DNA from: Oxalicibacterium faecigallinarum
GTDB lineage: Bacteria; Pseudomonadota; Gammaproteobacteria; Burkholderiales; Burkholderiaceae_D
DNA length: 64,000 nt
Direction of reading: 5' to 3'
Assembly: GCF_014635705.1 (NCBI RefSeq)
Contig: NZ_BMDI01000001.1
Span: forward strand, 574,008-638,007
In this document: positions 9,700-18,729 of the stretch, one piece after another
How the letters are laid out: the number at the start of each line of letters is the position of its first letter
Numbering within the stretch: the stretch's first letter is position 1
Notes under the pieces: generated by a model
Seen by the model: only the letters and a program-made list of their open reading frames with translations
What the model was told of the DNA's origin: nothing
The model's database searches: none
Translations under genes and position numbers: made by a program

Positions 9700-10122
9700 A
9701 TGACTGCCTCATCCTCTATTCCCATTCCTTTTTTACAAGACCTTGGTATTGAAGTCGTTGAATCCGGCAACGGGCTGGCCGAGGTGCAACTGATTCTTGC
9801 CGAGCGTCACCTGAACAGTTGGCACGTCGCACATGGCGGCGTGGTCATGACGATGCTGGACAATGTGATGTCTCTTGCCGGCCGCTCCCTTGATCCCGAT
9901 ATCCGTAGCGGCGTCACGATCGAAATGAAGACCAGCTTCATGCAACCTGGCGGCACCGAAGGTGCACGCCTTGTGGCAAAAGGACGTGTACTGCATGCCT
10001 CTTCCAGCATTTATTTCTGTGAGGGCGAGTTGTGGAACGAGTCACGACTGGTCGCCAAGGCCGCCGGTACATTCAAATTTATTCGCAAGGCTGAAGTTGC
10101 CAAGCGGATGTCCACTAGCTGA
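9700..10122 (+). CDS. PaaI-like hotdog-fold thioesterase
   Basis: A 140-residue protein of the PaaI/YbgC-type acyl-CoA thioesterase group. It has the hotdog signature HGGVVMTMLDNVMSLA, with the invariant HGG, followed by SGVTIEMKTSFMQP and the GRVLH beta-strand region. Such enzymes hydrolyse short, medium or aromatic acyl-CoA esters in the cytoplasm; the substrate is not visible. I use the ATG at 9700 (MTASSS); an ATG at 9682 adds six residues. Thirteen bases separate it from the following SDR gene, so both are likely one transcript. Confidence 0.85.
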   Translation: MTASSSIPIPFLQDLGIEVVESGNGLAEVQLILAERHLNSWHVAHGGVVMTMLDNVMSLAGRSLDPDIRSGVTIEMKTSFMQPGGTEGARLVAKGRVLHASSSIYFCEGELWNESRLVAKAAGTFKFIRKAEVAKRMSTS

Positions 10123-10135
10123 TAGCAGGATCATC

Positions 10136-11032
10136 ATGTTCGATTTCGAAGGTCGCGTAGCTGTCATTACTGGCGCTGCCAGCGGGTTCGGACGTGAATT
10201 TGCGCGTCTTGGCGGACGGCTCGGCATGCGTCTGGTTCTTGCAGACATCGAAGTCGAGCCGCTACGTCTGATCGAACAGGAATTGTTGGAAGCCGGTTGT
10301 GACGTCGTCGCGCTGCAGTGTGACGTGAGTCGCGGCGATCAGGTACAGGCATTGGCGGATGCGACCATGGCGCATTATGGCGTCGTGCATGTGGTGTTCA
10401 ACAATGCCGGTGTCGGCGCTGGTGGCTTGATCTGGGAAAGCACGAAAGCGGACTGGGAGTGGTTGCTCGGCGTCAATCTGTTTGGCGTGATCCATGGAGT
10501 GCGAATTTTCACTCCATTGATGCTGGCGGCAGCCAAGGCCGATCCGGATTACCGCGGGCATATTCTGAATACAGCGTCGGTCGCCGGTTTGCAAAATGCG
10601 CCGACGATGGGGATTTATAACGTTTCCAAGCATGCGGTCGTGTCCCTGACCGAAACCTTGTATCAGGACCTGCAATTGATTGAGGCACCGATCGGTGTCT
10701 CGCTGCTTTGCCCATTTTTCGTCCCAACGGGTATTCATCAATCTGCGCGTAATCGCCCGGATACGCGCCATGCAACCACCACCGTCAGTCAGCGCACGGC
10801 GCAGGCTTTTTCCGAAAAAGCAGTGATGTCGGGGAAGGTGAGTGCAGCGCAGGTGGCGACACTGGCATTTGATGCCATACGCGATGGGCAGTTTTATGTG
10901 TATTCCGAAACGGCACCGCTTGAAAACGCGCGGCATCGCCTGGAGGACCTGGTTGCGCAACGCAATCCGCGTGATCCCTATGCGGAGGTACCGCATGTCC
11001 GTGAATTATTGCGTGCGCGTCTGAAGTCCTGA
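10136..11032 (+). CDS. SDR family NAD(P)-dependent oxidoreductase
   Basis: A 298-residue classical short-chain dehydrogenase/reductase. It has the cofactor motif TGAASGFG near residue 12, the NNAG strand motif, a serine-bearing NTASVAG segment and the catalytic YNVSK (YxxxK). The substrate cannot be told; SDRs next to thioesterases often act on acyl or hydroxyacyl compounds, which is only a hint. The ATG at 10136 follows an AGGA ribosome-binding site; the longer open frame starts inside the thioesterase gene and was not used. Confidence 0.9.
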   Translation: MFDFEGRVAVITGAASGFGREFARLGGRLGMRLVLADIEVEPLRLIEQELLEAGCDVVALQCDVSRGDQVQALADATMAHYGVVHVVFNNAGVGAGGLIWESTKADWEWLLGVNLFGVIHGVRIFTPLMLAAAKADPDYRGHILNTASVAGLQNAPTMGIYNVSKHAVVSLTETLYQDLQLIEAPIGVSLLCPFFVPTGIHQSARNRPDTRHATTTVSQRTAQAFSEKAVMSGKVSAAQVATLAFDAIRDGQFYVYSETAPLENARHRLEDLVAQRNPRDPYAEVPHVRELLRARLKS

Positions 11033-11084
11033 AAAACCGCTGTCTGCTAGGCCAGATGGCGGTCAATCAACGATCCTTGCAGCA

Positions 11085-11876
11085 TCATCCCTGATAGCCG
11101 CGTGTGCACGCATGGCGCGGACCACGCTCGCGTACGGGGACCGGCGGCATTGGAACAGGTGGCCGTTCAATCAGGGTCGCACGCCCATCTGCATAGAGTT
11201 TCACCAATGTCGAAACACGCGTGCCGTAGTCGGGCGATTCGATGCAGACCGCAGAAAGAAGCCGTTCGCGTTCAAGGCCGACACCCGTATCGGGCAGGCG
11301 GCAGTCGGAAGCATTGGTCGTATCGGCCAGCATTTCAAAGTAGGCGTCTTCCGGTGCGCCCTGACACAATAGACTGGCAAACTGTGCCTTGGTACGAACG
11401 ACTTTGGGCCATGCGCAATCCAGCAACGAATTGGACAAACCATAAATGCCGGGTGGCAAAGGCTTGCCATTGCGGACATCGTCCTGTCCGCGATTGGAAA
11501 ACCAGATCAGTTCCTTGGCGTCGCCAATCAGCAGATTAAAACCGTTGTACTCGCCCGCGGTCGGCGCGATGGCAGATACATAGTCCGCGGCCGACATGCT
11601 GCCCATCAGAAAATTGGCGACCAGTTCACCACGGGATGGCGCGTCGGCACGCATCTCGGAGGGGGCACGGACGTTGGTAATGGTGGCGAAGCGACCCTCG
11701 CGGGTAATACCCATCCAGGTACCGCCGCCACGCAAATCGCGCCCGGCAAAAATGTTCGGATGCGATGGCCACCATGCAGCGGTACTGGCGGGACGGTCAT
11801 AGAATTCATCGCGATTGCCGGCGGCAAGCAGAGGAAGATCCGGCATGACTTGCCAGGCAAAGACGATCAGGCACAT
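11085..11876 (-). CDS. NRDE family protein (TANGO2-like)
   Basis: A 263-residue protein of the NRDE/TANGO2 family. It starts with Cys-2 (MCLIVFAW), has the name-giving AGNRDEFYDRP, then GRDLRGGGTWMGI and FATITNVR. The N-terminal cysteine plus this pattern resemble Ntn-type hydrolases. Eukaryotic TANGO2 has been linked to heme and lipid handling, but the bacterial role is not settled. The start overlaps the end of the upstream DUF4936 gene by 10 bases, so they are co-transcribed. Confidence 0.85.
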   Translation of the reverse strand: MCLIVFAWQVMPDLPLLAAGNRDEFYDRPASTAAWWPSHPNIFAGRDLRGGGTWMGITREGRFATITNVRAPSEMRADAPSRGELVANFLMGSMSAADYVSAIAPTAGEYNGFNLLIGDAKELIWFSNRGQDDVRNGKPLPPGIYGLSNSLLDCAWPKVVRTKAQFASLLCQGAPEDAYFEMLADTTNASDCRLPDTGVGLERERLLSAVCIESPDYGTRVSTLVKLYADGRATLIERPPVPMPPVPVRERGPRHACTRGYQG

Positions 11877-12160
11877 GATGTCGCGTCCACAAAGTGTTCA
11901 ACATGCCTGCGACCTTCAATGGCAGACGCTAATCCGTGTGTTGTTACTGCAGCGGCAATCGCCTGTTCGAAATCCGCTGGCGTCGCCAGATAGATTTCCA
12001 TCCAGGTGTGCAAGCCATCCTCTGCGTATGGACGACGTTTCAGGCTCGCCTGAATACCGTGCGTATGCTGCAATGCCTTTTGCATGCTCACGGCCTTCGA
12101 CAGAAAATGCGCAGCATTTTCTTCTCGTACGCGGTAGTAGATGTACAGATCGGTCGACAT
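11867..12160 (-). CDS. DUF4936 family protein
   Basis: A 97-residue soluble protein that begins MSTDLYIYYRV and contains KRRPYAEDGLHTWMEIY, matching my memory of the DUF4936 family found in betaproteobacteria next to ygfZ. The layout of short strands and helices suggests a dimeric ferredoxin-like fold, an inference only. Function unknown. It lies 19 bases after ygfZ and overlaps the NRDE gene. Confidence 0.7.
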   Translation of the reverse strand: MSTDLYIYYRVREENAAHFLSKAVSMQKALQHTHGIQASLKRRPYAEDGLHTWMEIYLATPADFEQAIAAAVTTHGLASAIEGRRHVEHFVDATSCA

Positions 12161-12179
12161 GACGTTAACCCTTGCGGCC

Positions 12180-13226
12180 TCAGACAGGATCCGTCAGTTC
12201 GTACGGCAAGGGCTGAAAATTCAGTACCGGTCCCGTGGCAGATCCCAGATGGACCGCACCCTCTGTGGCAGCCAACTTGATCTCAACCAGACAGTCGGTT
12301 TGCTGTGCGTTGGCGCGGGCTGCGTTGACGACCATGCCGCAAGGCTGATCGGGATCGTCGGCAGCGAAAATTTCCGTTCCCGGCACGATCTTATCGACTT
12401 CAACTGTGGCATGCATCATGCGGCGTTTGAGCTTGCCGAGGTATTGACTGCGCGCCACGATTTCCTGTCCCGGATAACAACCTTTCTTGAAATTGACCCC
12501 GCCGATCAGCTCGAAATTGATCATCTGCGGAACAAATTTTTCTTGCGTGCTTGTCGTGATGTGCGGAATGCCGCCATCGATTTCGGCCAGCTTCCATGCA
12601 TCACTACCCGCCGGTTGCAGTACGGATGTCAGATGCGGCCAGGCTTCGATGGCACGTTGCGGCGTCGTGATCCATTGATAGCGTGGAATACCGAAGGCAT
12701 TCGCCTGACGGATGACCGTGCCGGCATCGGATGTGATCTTGTCGAGAATGGCAAGAGGCAGTTCAGGAAACCATGGCAGCAGGGCGCTGGCAGCAGCAGG
12801 GCCTGCGAGGCCCAGCGCGACCAGCTCTTCGGTGGCATCCGTCAGTTTGGCCTTGCTGCGCAGAATGAACATGGACAAGCGTTTTTGGACAGGTGCCTGA
12901 ATCTCGCGCGGAATTTGCAGGACGATACGATCACCTTCCTTCCAGATCAGGAAGCTGGCCATCATGCGGCCCTTCGGCGAACAATATCCGGCAAGGCGCG
13001 CCTGATTGTCGGTCAGATGGGTGACATCGTTGGTCAGTTGGTTATGCAGAAACGAGGCGGCATCCTCGCCTGTTGCTGTGATCAGGCCGAAATGAACCAG
13101 CGGCGTGACAAAGTTGGTACGGGCAGTCTCATCGGCCGCGTTGGCGGAAAAGGCGATGGATGGGATGCCATTGTCTTCGGCAAGGTCTGCACCTTGTTCT
13201 TTCAGGAAATTCAACCAGGTTGTCAT
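12180..13226 (-). CDS. ygfZ: Folate-binding Fe-S cluster maturation protein YgfZ
   Basis: A 348-residue GcvT-like protein. The YgfZ signature KKGCYPGQEIVARSQY is intact, including the cysteine that is essential in E. coli. YgfZ binds tetrahydrofolate and supports repair or assembly of certain Fe-S enzymes, such as the MiaB-type radical SAM proteins. It lies head-to-head with mltG (yceG), a pairing common in betaproteobacteria. It heads a minus-strand run with the DUF4936 and NRDE genes. Confidence 0.93.
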   Translation of the reverse strand: MTTWLNFLKEQGADLAEDNGIPSIAFSANAADETARTNFVTPLVHFGLITATGEDAASFLHNQLTNDVTHLTDNQARLAGYCSPKGRMMASFLIWKEGDRIVLQIPREIQAPVQKRLSMFILRSKAKLTDATEELVALGLAGPAAASALLPWFPELPLAILDKITSDAGTVIRQANAFGIPRYQWITTPQRAIEAWPHLTSVLQPAGSDAWKLAEIDGGIPHITTSTQEKFVPQMINFELIGGVNFKKGCYPGQEIVARSQYLGKLKRRMMHATVEVDKIVPGTEIFAADDPDQPCGMVVNAARANAQQTDCLVEIKLAATEGAVHLGSATGPVLNFQPLPYELTDPV

Positions 13227-13342
13227 AATTTCAGTGAATAAATTGGGCGGCGGGACATTCAGCCATTATCATTAGGGCTGATTATAGTGGCGTGGCAAAA
13301 ACGCGTCGGATTGCACTCAGTTTTAGCGAGACCCGGTTTTAA

Positions 13343-14326
13343 ATGAAAAAAACTCTCAGGCGATTGGTTCTGCTCGGCATCATCCTCGGTGCTTCCTTCC
13401 TGTTCTGGTCAGACAATCCAATTACTTCCGATGGTCCACCGATCGAATTCACGATTCAGCCGGGTAGCGGCTTCAAAAGCAGCATGCGTCAGATCGAGGC
13501 AGCAGGCGTGCCGGTCAATCCTCTGCTGATGATGGCACTGGCGCAGTTCAAGGGAGAAACTGCACGCATCAAGGCCGGCACCTATGAACTGAAGCCGGGT
13601 ACGACACCCAAGCGTTTGCTTGAGCAAATCGTGCGGGGCGAGTTTGCACAGGAAGCCGTTACCATCATCGAGGGCTGGACTTTCCGACAGATGCGTCAGG
13701 CCATTGATGCACACCCGGCACTCAAGCATGACACGGCGAATCTGTCGGACACCGAACTGCTGGCAAAGATCACGACCGATTACAAACAGCCGGAAGGCTT
13801 GTTCTATCCAGACACCTATCTGTTCGCCAAGAACTCCAGTGATATTCTGGTCTATCGTCAGGCATATCGCGCGATGATGAAACGGCTGGACGAGCAATGG
13901 GCGAAACGCGATCAGAATCTGCCTTATGCCAGTCCTTATCAGGCACTGATCATGGCATCGATTGTCGAGAAAGAAACGGGGCGACGGGAAGAGCGCACGC
14001 AAATTGCAGGCGTCTTCGTCAATCGTTTGCGTGTGGGCATGCTGCTGCAGACTGATCCGACCGTGATCTATGGCATGGGCGACGCCTACGATGGGCGTAT
14101 CCGTAAGCGTGATTTGCAGACGGACACACCGCACAATACCTATACCCGTGCCGGTTTGCCGCCGACACCGATTGCCTTGCCGGGCGCGGAATCGTTGTTT
14201 GCCGCCTTGAACCCGGCGCCGACGGAGGCCTTGTACTTCGTGTCGCGCGGTGATGGCTCCAGTCATTTTTCACAGACGCTGGATGAGCACAATAACGCCG
14301 TCAATAAATATATCCGCGGTCGATAA
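13343..14326 (+). CDS. mltG: Endolytic transglycosylase MltG
   Basis: A 327-residue inner-membrane murein transglycosylase of the YceG family. One membrane segment lies at residues 8-22; the rest is periplasmic with a LysM-like part and the catalytic domain. The motif ASIVEKETG carries the catalytic glutamate, followed by [10 protein letters not shown] and the [12 protein letters not shown] block. MltG cuts nascent glycan strands and is thought to set their length. Only five bases separate it from tmk, so mltG-tmk-holB-pilZ form an operon. Confidence 0.95.
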   Translation: MKKTLRRLVLLGIILGASFLFWSDNPITSDGPPIEFTIQPGSGFKSSMRQIEAAGVPVNPLLMMALAQFKGETARIKAGTYELKPGTTPKRLLEQIVRGEFAQEAVTIIEGWTFRQMRQAIDAHPALKHDTANLSDTELLAKITTDYKQPEGLFYPDTYLFAKNSSDILVYRQAYRAMMKRLDEQWAKRDQNLPYASPYQALIMASIVEKETGRREERTQIAGVFVNRLRVGMLLQTDPTVIYGMGDAYDGRIRKRDLQTDTPHNTYTRAGLPPTPIALPGAESLFAALNPAPTEALYFVSRGDGSSHFSQTLDEHNNAVNKYIRGR

Positions 14327-14331
14327 CACGC

Positions 14332-14958
14332 ATGAGCACAGCCAAATTCATCACCTTTGAAGGCATTGACGGTGCAGGAAAATCGACGCACCTGACGTTC
14401 GTTGCCGACGCACTGCGTGCAGCAGGCAGAAATGTCATCGTCACGCGTGAGCCGGGCGGCACAACCCTCGGCGAAGCGCTGCGCAATCTTTTGTTGCATG
14501 AAAAAATGCATCTGGAAACCGAAGCATTGCTGATGTTTGCCGCACGCAGAGAGCATCTGGCGCAAGTGATCGAGCCTGCGCTCGCGCGTGGCGACTGGGT
14601 GATTTCAGATCGCTTCACCGACGCCAGTTTTGCCTACCAGGGAGGCGGTCGTCAGCTGTCGCTCGATAAGTTGCGCATGCTGGAGCAATGGGTGCATCCG
14701 CATCTGCAACCGGATATGACCTTGCTGTTTGATGTGCCGCTGGATGTGGCGCGTGCGCGGCTGGATGCGACCCGGACACTGGATAAATTCGAACAGGAAA
14801 AGGCGGATTTTTTCGAAAAGACACGCGCCGAATATCTACGTCGCGCAGCAGAATTTCCACAACGTTTCCGCGTGATCGATTCGACGCAATCGATTGCTGA
14901 CATTCAAACGCAATTGACCTCGCTGATGGGGACATTATCCGGCGAGGGGGCACCGTGA
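14332..14958 (+). CDS. tmk: Thymidylate kinase
   Basis: Phosphorylates dTMP to dTDP for DNA synthesis. The 208-residue protein has the P-loop [12 protein letters not shown] at residues 8-19, the [11 protein letters not shown] block and the [15 protein letters not shown] motif (DRY/DRF-type) for dTMP binding. The stop overlaps the holB start by four bases. Confidence 0.97.
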   Translation: MSTAKFITFEGIDGAGKSTHLTFVADALRAAGRNVIVTREPGGTTLGEALRNLLLHEKMHLETEALLMFAARREHLAQVIEPALARGDWVISDRFTDASFAYQGGGRQLSLDKLRMLEQWVHPHLQPDMTLLFDVPLDVARARLDATRTLDKFEQEKADFFEKTRAEYLRRAAEFPQRFRVIDSTQSIADIQTQLTSLMGTLSGEGAP

Positions 14959-15977
14959 GTGCCTTGTATCCATGGCATGGCAATGCGTGGCAGCAATGGC
15001 AACAACTGCGTGCACGTTTGCCGCACGCGGTCCTGTTCTATGGTACGCAAGGCACGGGAAAAACCCACTTTGCCGAAGCCTGTGCCGCAGCCTTGTTATG
15101 CGAAACACCCGATGCAACTGGCCATGCCTGCGGTAGTTGTATCGCCTGCGGCTGGTTTGCACAGTACAGTCATCCCGATTTCCGACGCGTCCGGCCTGAA
15201 GCACTGGAGGACGATGGTGCAGAGGGCGACGAAGAGTCCGATACCAAGAAGGCAAAGTCGACCAAAGCACCATCCAAAGACATCAAGATTGATCAGGTGC
15301 GTGCGCTGGGCGATTTCATGAACGTGTCGACGCATCGTTCTGGCATGCGGGTGGTTTTGCTGCATCCGGTGGAGGCACTGAACACGGCTGCGGCGAACTC
15401 GCTACTCAAAATGCTGGAAGAGCCGCCGCCGCACACGATTTTTCTGATGGTGAGTAATGGACTGGATCGTTTGTTACCAACGATTCTGTCTCGTTGCCGT
15501 AAATTTGCGTTACCCATGCCGGATCAGGCACAGGCATTGCAGTGGCTGAGAGAGCAGGACGTCAAAGATGCGGATGGCTGGCTTGCCGAACAGGGCGGTG
15601 CGCCCCTCGCTGCCATGGATGCGTCGCTCGGTGAGGGGCGTGAAGCGATGGATATTTTGCTAAGGCAACTGGCGCAACCTTCCGTGGAAGGCGCATTGAA
15701 AACGGCGGATGCATTGCAAAAGATTCCCGTACCGGATCTCGTGGCATGGCAGCAGCGTTGGTTGTACGATGTACTGTCGAGCAAGCTCGCCGGCACCATT
15801 CGCTACTATCCGCGCTTTGGCAAGGAATTGATGCGTCTTGCGCAAGGCGTGGATACTGCTGCATTGTTGCAGGCGATCAAGGCAATCGGTGAGCGTCGTG
15901 CCATTGCCGATCATCCGCTTGCGCCAAAATTATTTATTGAAGATATGCTGCTGGAATACACAGCCGCTTTTTCCTGA
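14955..15977 (+). CDS. holB: DNA polymerase III subunit delta prime
   Basis: Clamp-loader subunit of 340 residues. It has the P-loop-like GTQGTGKT (residues 30-37), a zinc module with cysteines 49, 59, 62 and 65, and the LLKMLEEPP block, with SRC in the sensor region (ILSRCRKF). Between the zinc module and the DQVRALGDF strand is a charged stretch (about residues 83-110), acidic then lysine-rich, that looks like a disordered insert. It is the third gene of the mltG operon. Confidence 0.95.
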   Translation: MSALYPWHGNAWQQWQQLRARLPHAVLFYGTQGTGKTHFAEACAAALLCETPDATGHACGSCIACGWFAQYSHPDFRRVRPEALEDDGAEGDEESDTKKAKSTKAPSKDIKIDQVRALGDFMNVSTHRSGMRVVLLHPVEALNTAAANSLLKMLEEPPPHTIFLMVSNGLDRLLPTILSRCRKFALPMPDQAQALQWLREQDVKDADGWLAEQGGAPLAAMDASLGEGREAMDILLRQLAQPSVEGALKTADALQKIPVPDLVAWQQRWLYDVLSSKLAGTIRYYPRFGKELMRLAQGVDTAALLQAIKAIGERRAIADHPLAPKLFIEDMLLEYTAAFS

Positions 15978-15987
15978 GAGGTCAACC

Positions 15988-16362
15988 ATGTCGCAGAACA
16001 GCAATCCATCCGGCGCGCCGGCCGTCAGGCCGTCTGTTCTGTCGTTGCCGATCAAGGAAAAATCGGCGCTGTACGCGGCCTATATGCCATTCATTGCCAA
16101 TGGCGGCATCTTTGTGCCTTCTACCAAGCAATATAAGGTTGGTGACGAGATTTATCTGATTCTGACACTGCTGGATGATCCGACCAAATATCCGATCGCC
16201 GGGAAAATCGCCTGGATTACGCCGGCAGGATCCCATAACAACAAGGCACAAGGCATCGGCGTGCAGTTCTCTGCGGATGAGAGCGGCCAGCGCGTCAAAC
16301 ACCGTATCGAGGAATTACTCGGTGCCGCGCTCGGCTCGTCGCGCGCGACGCATACCTTGTAA
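15988..16362 (+). CDS. pilZ: PilZ domain protein (type IV pilus PilZ-like)
   Basis: A 124-residue PilZ-domain protein downstream of holB, the same place as pilZ of Pseudomonas. It contains MPFIANGGIFVPS and GIGVQF but lacks the RxxxR arginine motif and the full DxSxxG loop, so like the classical PilZ it probably does not bind cyclic-di-GMP. The known role is in type IV pilus biogenesis through PilB and FimX-like partners. The start at 15988 (MSQNSNPSG) lies 10 bases after the holB stop. Confidence 0.88.
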   Translation: MSQNSNPSGAPAVRPSVLSLPIKEKSALYAAYMPFIANGGIFVPSTKQYKVGDEIYLILTLLDDPTKYPIAGKIAWITPAGSHNNKAQGIGVQFSADESGQRVKHRIEELLGAALGSSRATHTL

Positions 16363-16380
16363 CCGTCATTGGTTGTCTTC

Positions 16381-16899
16381 ATGGCAATCACTGCTGCACA
16401 AACCCGATTTACGCATCGTGCGGCCACCGTCGATGACTTGCCCGCCATAGTCGCCATTTACAACAGCACGATTGCTTCACGCGAAGTCACGGCGGATCTG
16501 GAGCCGGTGACTATAGCCTCGCGCATGGCCTGGTTTGCCTCACATGCTGCAGCGGATCGTCCGATCTGGGTCGCGGAGCGGGATGGTGTGATTCTTGGCT
16601 GGTTATCTTTTTCCGACTTTCATCCGCGTGCGGCCTATCGGCATACCGCAGAGTTATCCATCTATGTCCATGAATCAGCGAGGCGGCAGGGACTTGCCAG
16701 TTATCTACTGACACAGGCCATTGCAGCTGCGCCATCACTGAATGTACATACCCTCATTGGTTTGATTTTTGGACACAACCAGCGCAGTCTTGGTTTGTTT
16801 GCCCGTTTTGGTTTTGTGCCGTGGGGCCATTTGCCGGAAGTCGCTTTGCTGGATGGTGTGGAACGCGACCTGATCATGGTCGGCAAACGCGTCGCCTGA
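16381..16899 (+). CDS. GNAT family N-acetyltransferase (phosphinothricin acetyltransferase-like)
   Basis: A 172-residue acetyltransferase. It starts with a strand motif FTHRAATVDDLPAIVAIYN, and has the acetyl-CoA loop in VHESARRQGLASYLL (Q/RxxGxG/A type) plus the GFVPWGHLPEVA ending seen in the phosphinothricin/methionine sulfone acetyltransferase group. The substrate is unknown. An ATG at 16381 was preferred to a TTG at 16369. It lies between pilZ and tatD. Confidence 0.88.
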   Translation: MAITAAQTRFTHRAATVDDLPAIVAIYNSTIASREVTADLEPVTIASRMAWFASHAAADRPIWVAERDGVILGWLSFSDFHPRAAYRHTAELSIYVHESARRQGLASYLLTQAIAAAPSLNVHTLIGLIFGHNQRSLGLFARFGFVPWGHLPEVALLDGVERDLIMVGKRVA

Positions 16900-16956
16900 C
16901 CTTCAGAAACCATCATTCGCGCACGTCAGAGCCAGTGCGCGCGTACAATAACACCC

Positions 16957-17736
16957 ATGTATATCGATTCCCATTGCCACATCAATTTCCCTGAACTTGC
17001 CGCACGCATGCCCGCGATCCTTGGCAAGATGGAGGAGAACAAAGTCACGCATGCATTGTGCGTGTCCTGCGATCTGCCGACCTTTCCGGATATTTTGCAG
17101 ATTGCGGAGCAATATCCGCATATCTACGCGTCGGTTGGCGTGCACCCGGATTATGAAGATACCCCTGAGCCAACCGTCGATGACTTGATTCGTCTGGCAA
17201 ACAGTCCACGCATCGTCGCCATCGGCGAGACCGGGCTCGATTACTATCGGCTGGAAGGTGATCTGGAATGGCAGCGAGAACGTTTTCGTACCCATATCCG
17301 GGCATCTCGTGCGACGGGCAAGCCGTTGATCATTCACACCCGTGCAGCCTCAGAGGACACGATCAGAATCATGCGTGAAGAAGGTGCCGGCACGGATGCC
17401 GGTGGCGCGGCCGGTGTCATGCATTGCTTTACCGAGTCACTGGAAGTGGCACGTGCCGCGATGGAGATGGGTTTCTACATTTCCTTCTCGGGTATCGTGA
17501 CATTCAAAAGCGCCAGGGATTTGCAGGCAGTGGCACGCGAAGTACCGCTTGAGTACATGCTGATCGAAACGGATTCGCCGTATCTGGCACCGGTACCTTT
17601 CCGCGGCAAGATGAATGAGCCGGGACTGGTGCGTCATGTTGCCGAATATATCGCCACGCTTAAAAACGTGCCGCTGGAACAGGTGGCACAACAGACTACG
17701 GAAAATTTCTTCAAGCTCTTCAAGATTGCTCATTAA
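16957..17736 (+). CDS. tatD: TatD family metal-dependent hydrolase
   Basis: A 259-residue amidohydrolase-fold protein. The metal-binding motifs are all there: DSHCH near the start, GETGLDYY, HTR, MHCFTES and ETDSPYLAPVP. Family members act as 3'-5' DNases in vitro, and the YcfH branch accompanies tmk-holB as it does here. An ATG at 16957 begins MYIDSHCHIN. Ten bases separate it from the ankyrin gene. Confidence 0.93.
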   Translation: MYIDSHCHINFPELAARMPAILGKMEENKVTHALCVSCDLPTFPDILQIAEQYPHIYASVGVHPDYEDTPEPTVDDLIRLANSPRIVAIGETGLDYYRLEGDLEWQRERFRTHIRASRATGKPLIIHTRAASEDTIRIMREEGAGTDAGGAAGVMHCFTESLEVARAAMEMGFYISFSGIVTFKSARDLQAVAREVPLEYMLIETDSPYLAPVPFRGKMNEPGLVRHVAEYIATLKNVPLEQVAQQTTENFFKLFKIAH

Positions 17737-17746
17737 GGATGGTGTC

Positions 17747-18436
17747 ATGACGCTGCAACGCAATCCATCATTGGTTACCCGTCGTACGGTACTGCATATC
17801 GCCTCTGCTGCACTGGTGCTGAGTGTGATGCCGTCTCTTGCATTTAGCAGTTCGTATGATGATTTTTTCAAGGCAGCGAAGCTGGATGACGTGCGCACCA
17901 TGGAAAGCTTGCTCAAGCGTGGTTTTGATCCGAACACGATCGAACCTGAACGTGGGGATACGGGCTTGATCCTCGCATTACGCGAAAAATCCATGGGCGT
18001 AGTCACCGCGTTGCTGGACTCGCCAAGAATTAACCTCGAAGCCAGGACGGGAAATGGTGACAATGCCCTGATGATTGCCGCATTTACCGCAAACAAGCCT
18101 GCGGTCGAGTTATTGCTGGGCAAAGGTGCTTTGGTCAATCGTTCTGGCTGGACGCCGTTGCACTATGCGGCTGCCTCTGGTGAGCCATCGATCGCGCAAA
18201 TGCTGCTGGATCGTTCGGCGGTCGTCGATGCACTATCGCCAAACAAAACCACACCGGTCATGATGGCCGCACGTAGCGGCAATATCATGATGGTCAAAGT
18301 CTTGCTGGATGCCGGTGCCGATGCCTCGCTCAAAAACGATCAGGGAATGACGGCGATTGATTTTGCGCGGGAAGCAAATGCCAAGGATATTGTCGACGGT
18401 CTGACATTCCGCCTGAAGCGTGCCGGCAAGTTGTAA
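17747..18436 (+). CDS. Exported ankyrin-repeat protein
   Basis: A 229-residue protein with a signal-peptide-like N-terminus: basic start (residues 1-13, with a twin arginine RR followed by hydrophobic TVLHIASAALVLSVM) and a cut site near LAFSS. Five ankyrin repeats follow from about residue 45; typical repeat phrases are NALMIAAFT, GWTPLHYAA and TPVMMAAR. The RR pair lacks a full Tat consensus, so either Sec or Tat export is possible. A periplasmic protein-binding role is likely, with partner unknown. Confidence 0.88.
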   Translation: MTLQRNPSLVTRRTVLHIASAALVLSVMPSLAFSSSYDDFFKAAKLDDVRTMESLLKRGFDPNTIEPERGDTGLILALREKSMGVVTALLDSPRINLEARTGNGDNALMIAAFTANKPAVELLLGKGALVNRSGWTPLHYAAASGEPSIAQMLLDRSAVVDALSPNKTTPVMMAARSGNIMMVKVLLDAGADASLKNDQGMTAIDFAREANAKDIVDGLTFRLKRAGKL

Positions 18437-18446
18437 GGTTGAATAT

Positions 18447-18487
18447 ATGCCGTTTCTTCACTCCAACCCTGGTTGAAGAAACGGCAT
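18447..18487 (+). terminator. Long perfect hairpin after the ankyrin gene
   Basis: A 14-base perfect stem (ATGCCGTTTCTTCA with TGAAGAAACGGCAT) around a 13-base loop starts 11 bases after the stop codon. No clear T-run follows, so it may be a rho-dependent or mRNA-stabilising structure rather than a simple terminator. Confidence 0.5.
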
Positions 18488-18608
18488 TGTCAATTCTTTA
18501 CGTCGATCTCGTCGAGGATGGCGGGATGTAATGCTGCCTGATGGCTTGCGCAACGCGTCTTACTCTGTTGCGGGCGTTGATTTATGTTCTGCAGCCCATG
18601 TTCTGCAC

Positions 18609-18683
18609 TTAGGCCTTTTTCCTATTGCGCGGGCAATCCTTGCATGGCTTCTTGCTCTTGCAGCATTTTTTCTTGCTCATCAT
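18609..18683 (-). CDS. 24-residue Cys/Lys-rich small protein behind moeA
   Basis: A very short ORF 46 bases after the moeA stop on the same strand. It is preceded by GGAG at a good distance from two adjacent ATG codons. The product is about one third lysine and has four cysteines in the pattern CC-x5-C-x2-C, in the phrases KKKCCKSK and PCKDCPRN. This could be a tiny metal-binding or nucleic-acid-binding peptide. I do not know a function. The good ribosome-binding site and the position after moeA support it; its shortness leaves doubt. Confidence 0.6.
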   Translation of the reverse strand: MMSKKKCCKSKKPCKDCPRNRKKA

Positions 18684-18729
18684 CGTACTCCTTCCATGAC
18701 GCTATCGGACACGCTGATATCAATGGCGA

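Noticed and set aside
12141-13241. Plus-strand ORF (366 codons) opposite ygfZ
   Set aside because: No known motif, and ygfZ on the other strand has its full signature.
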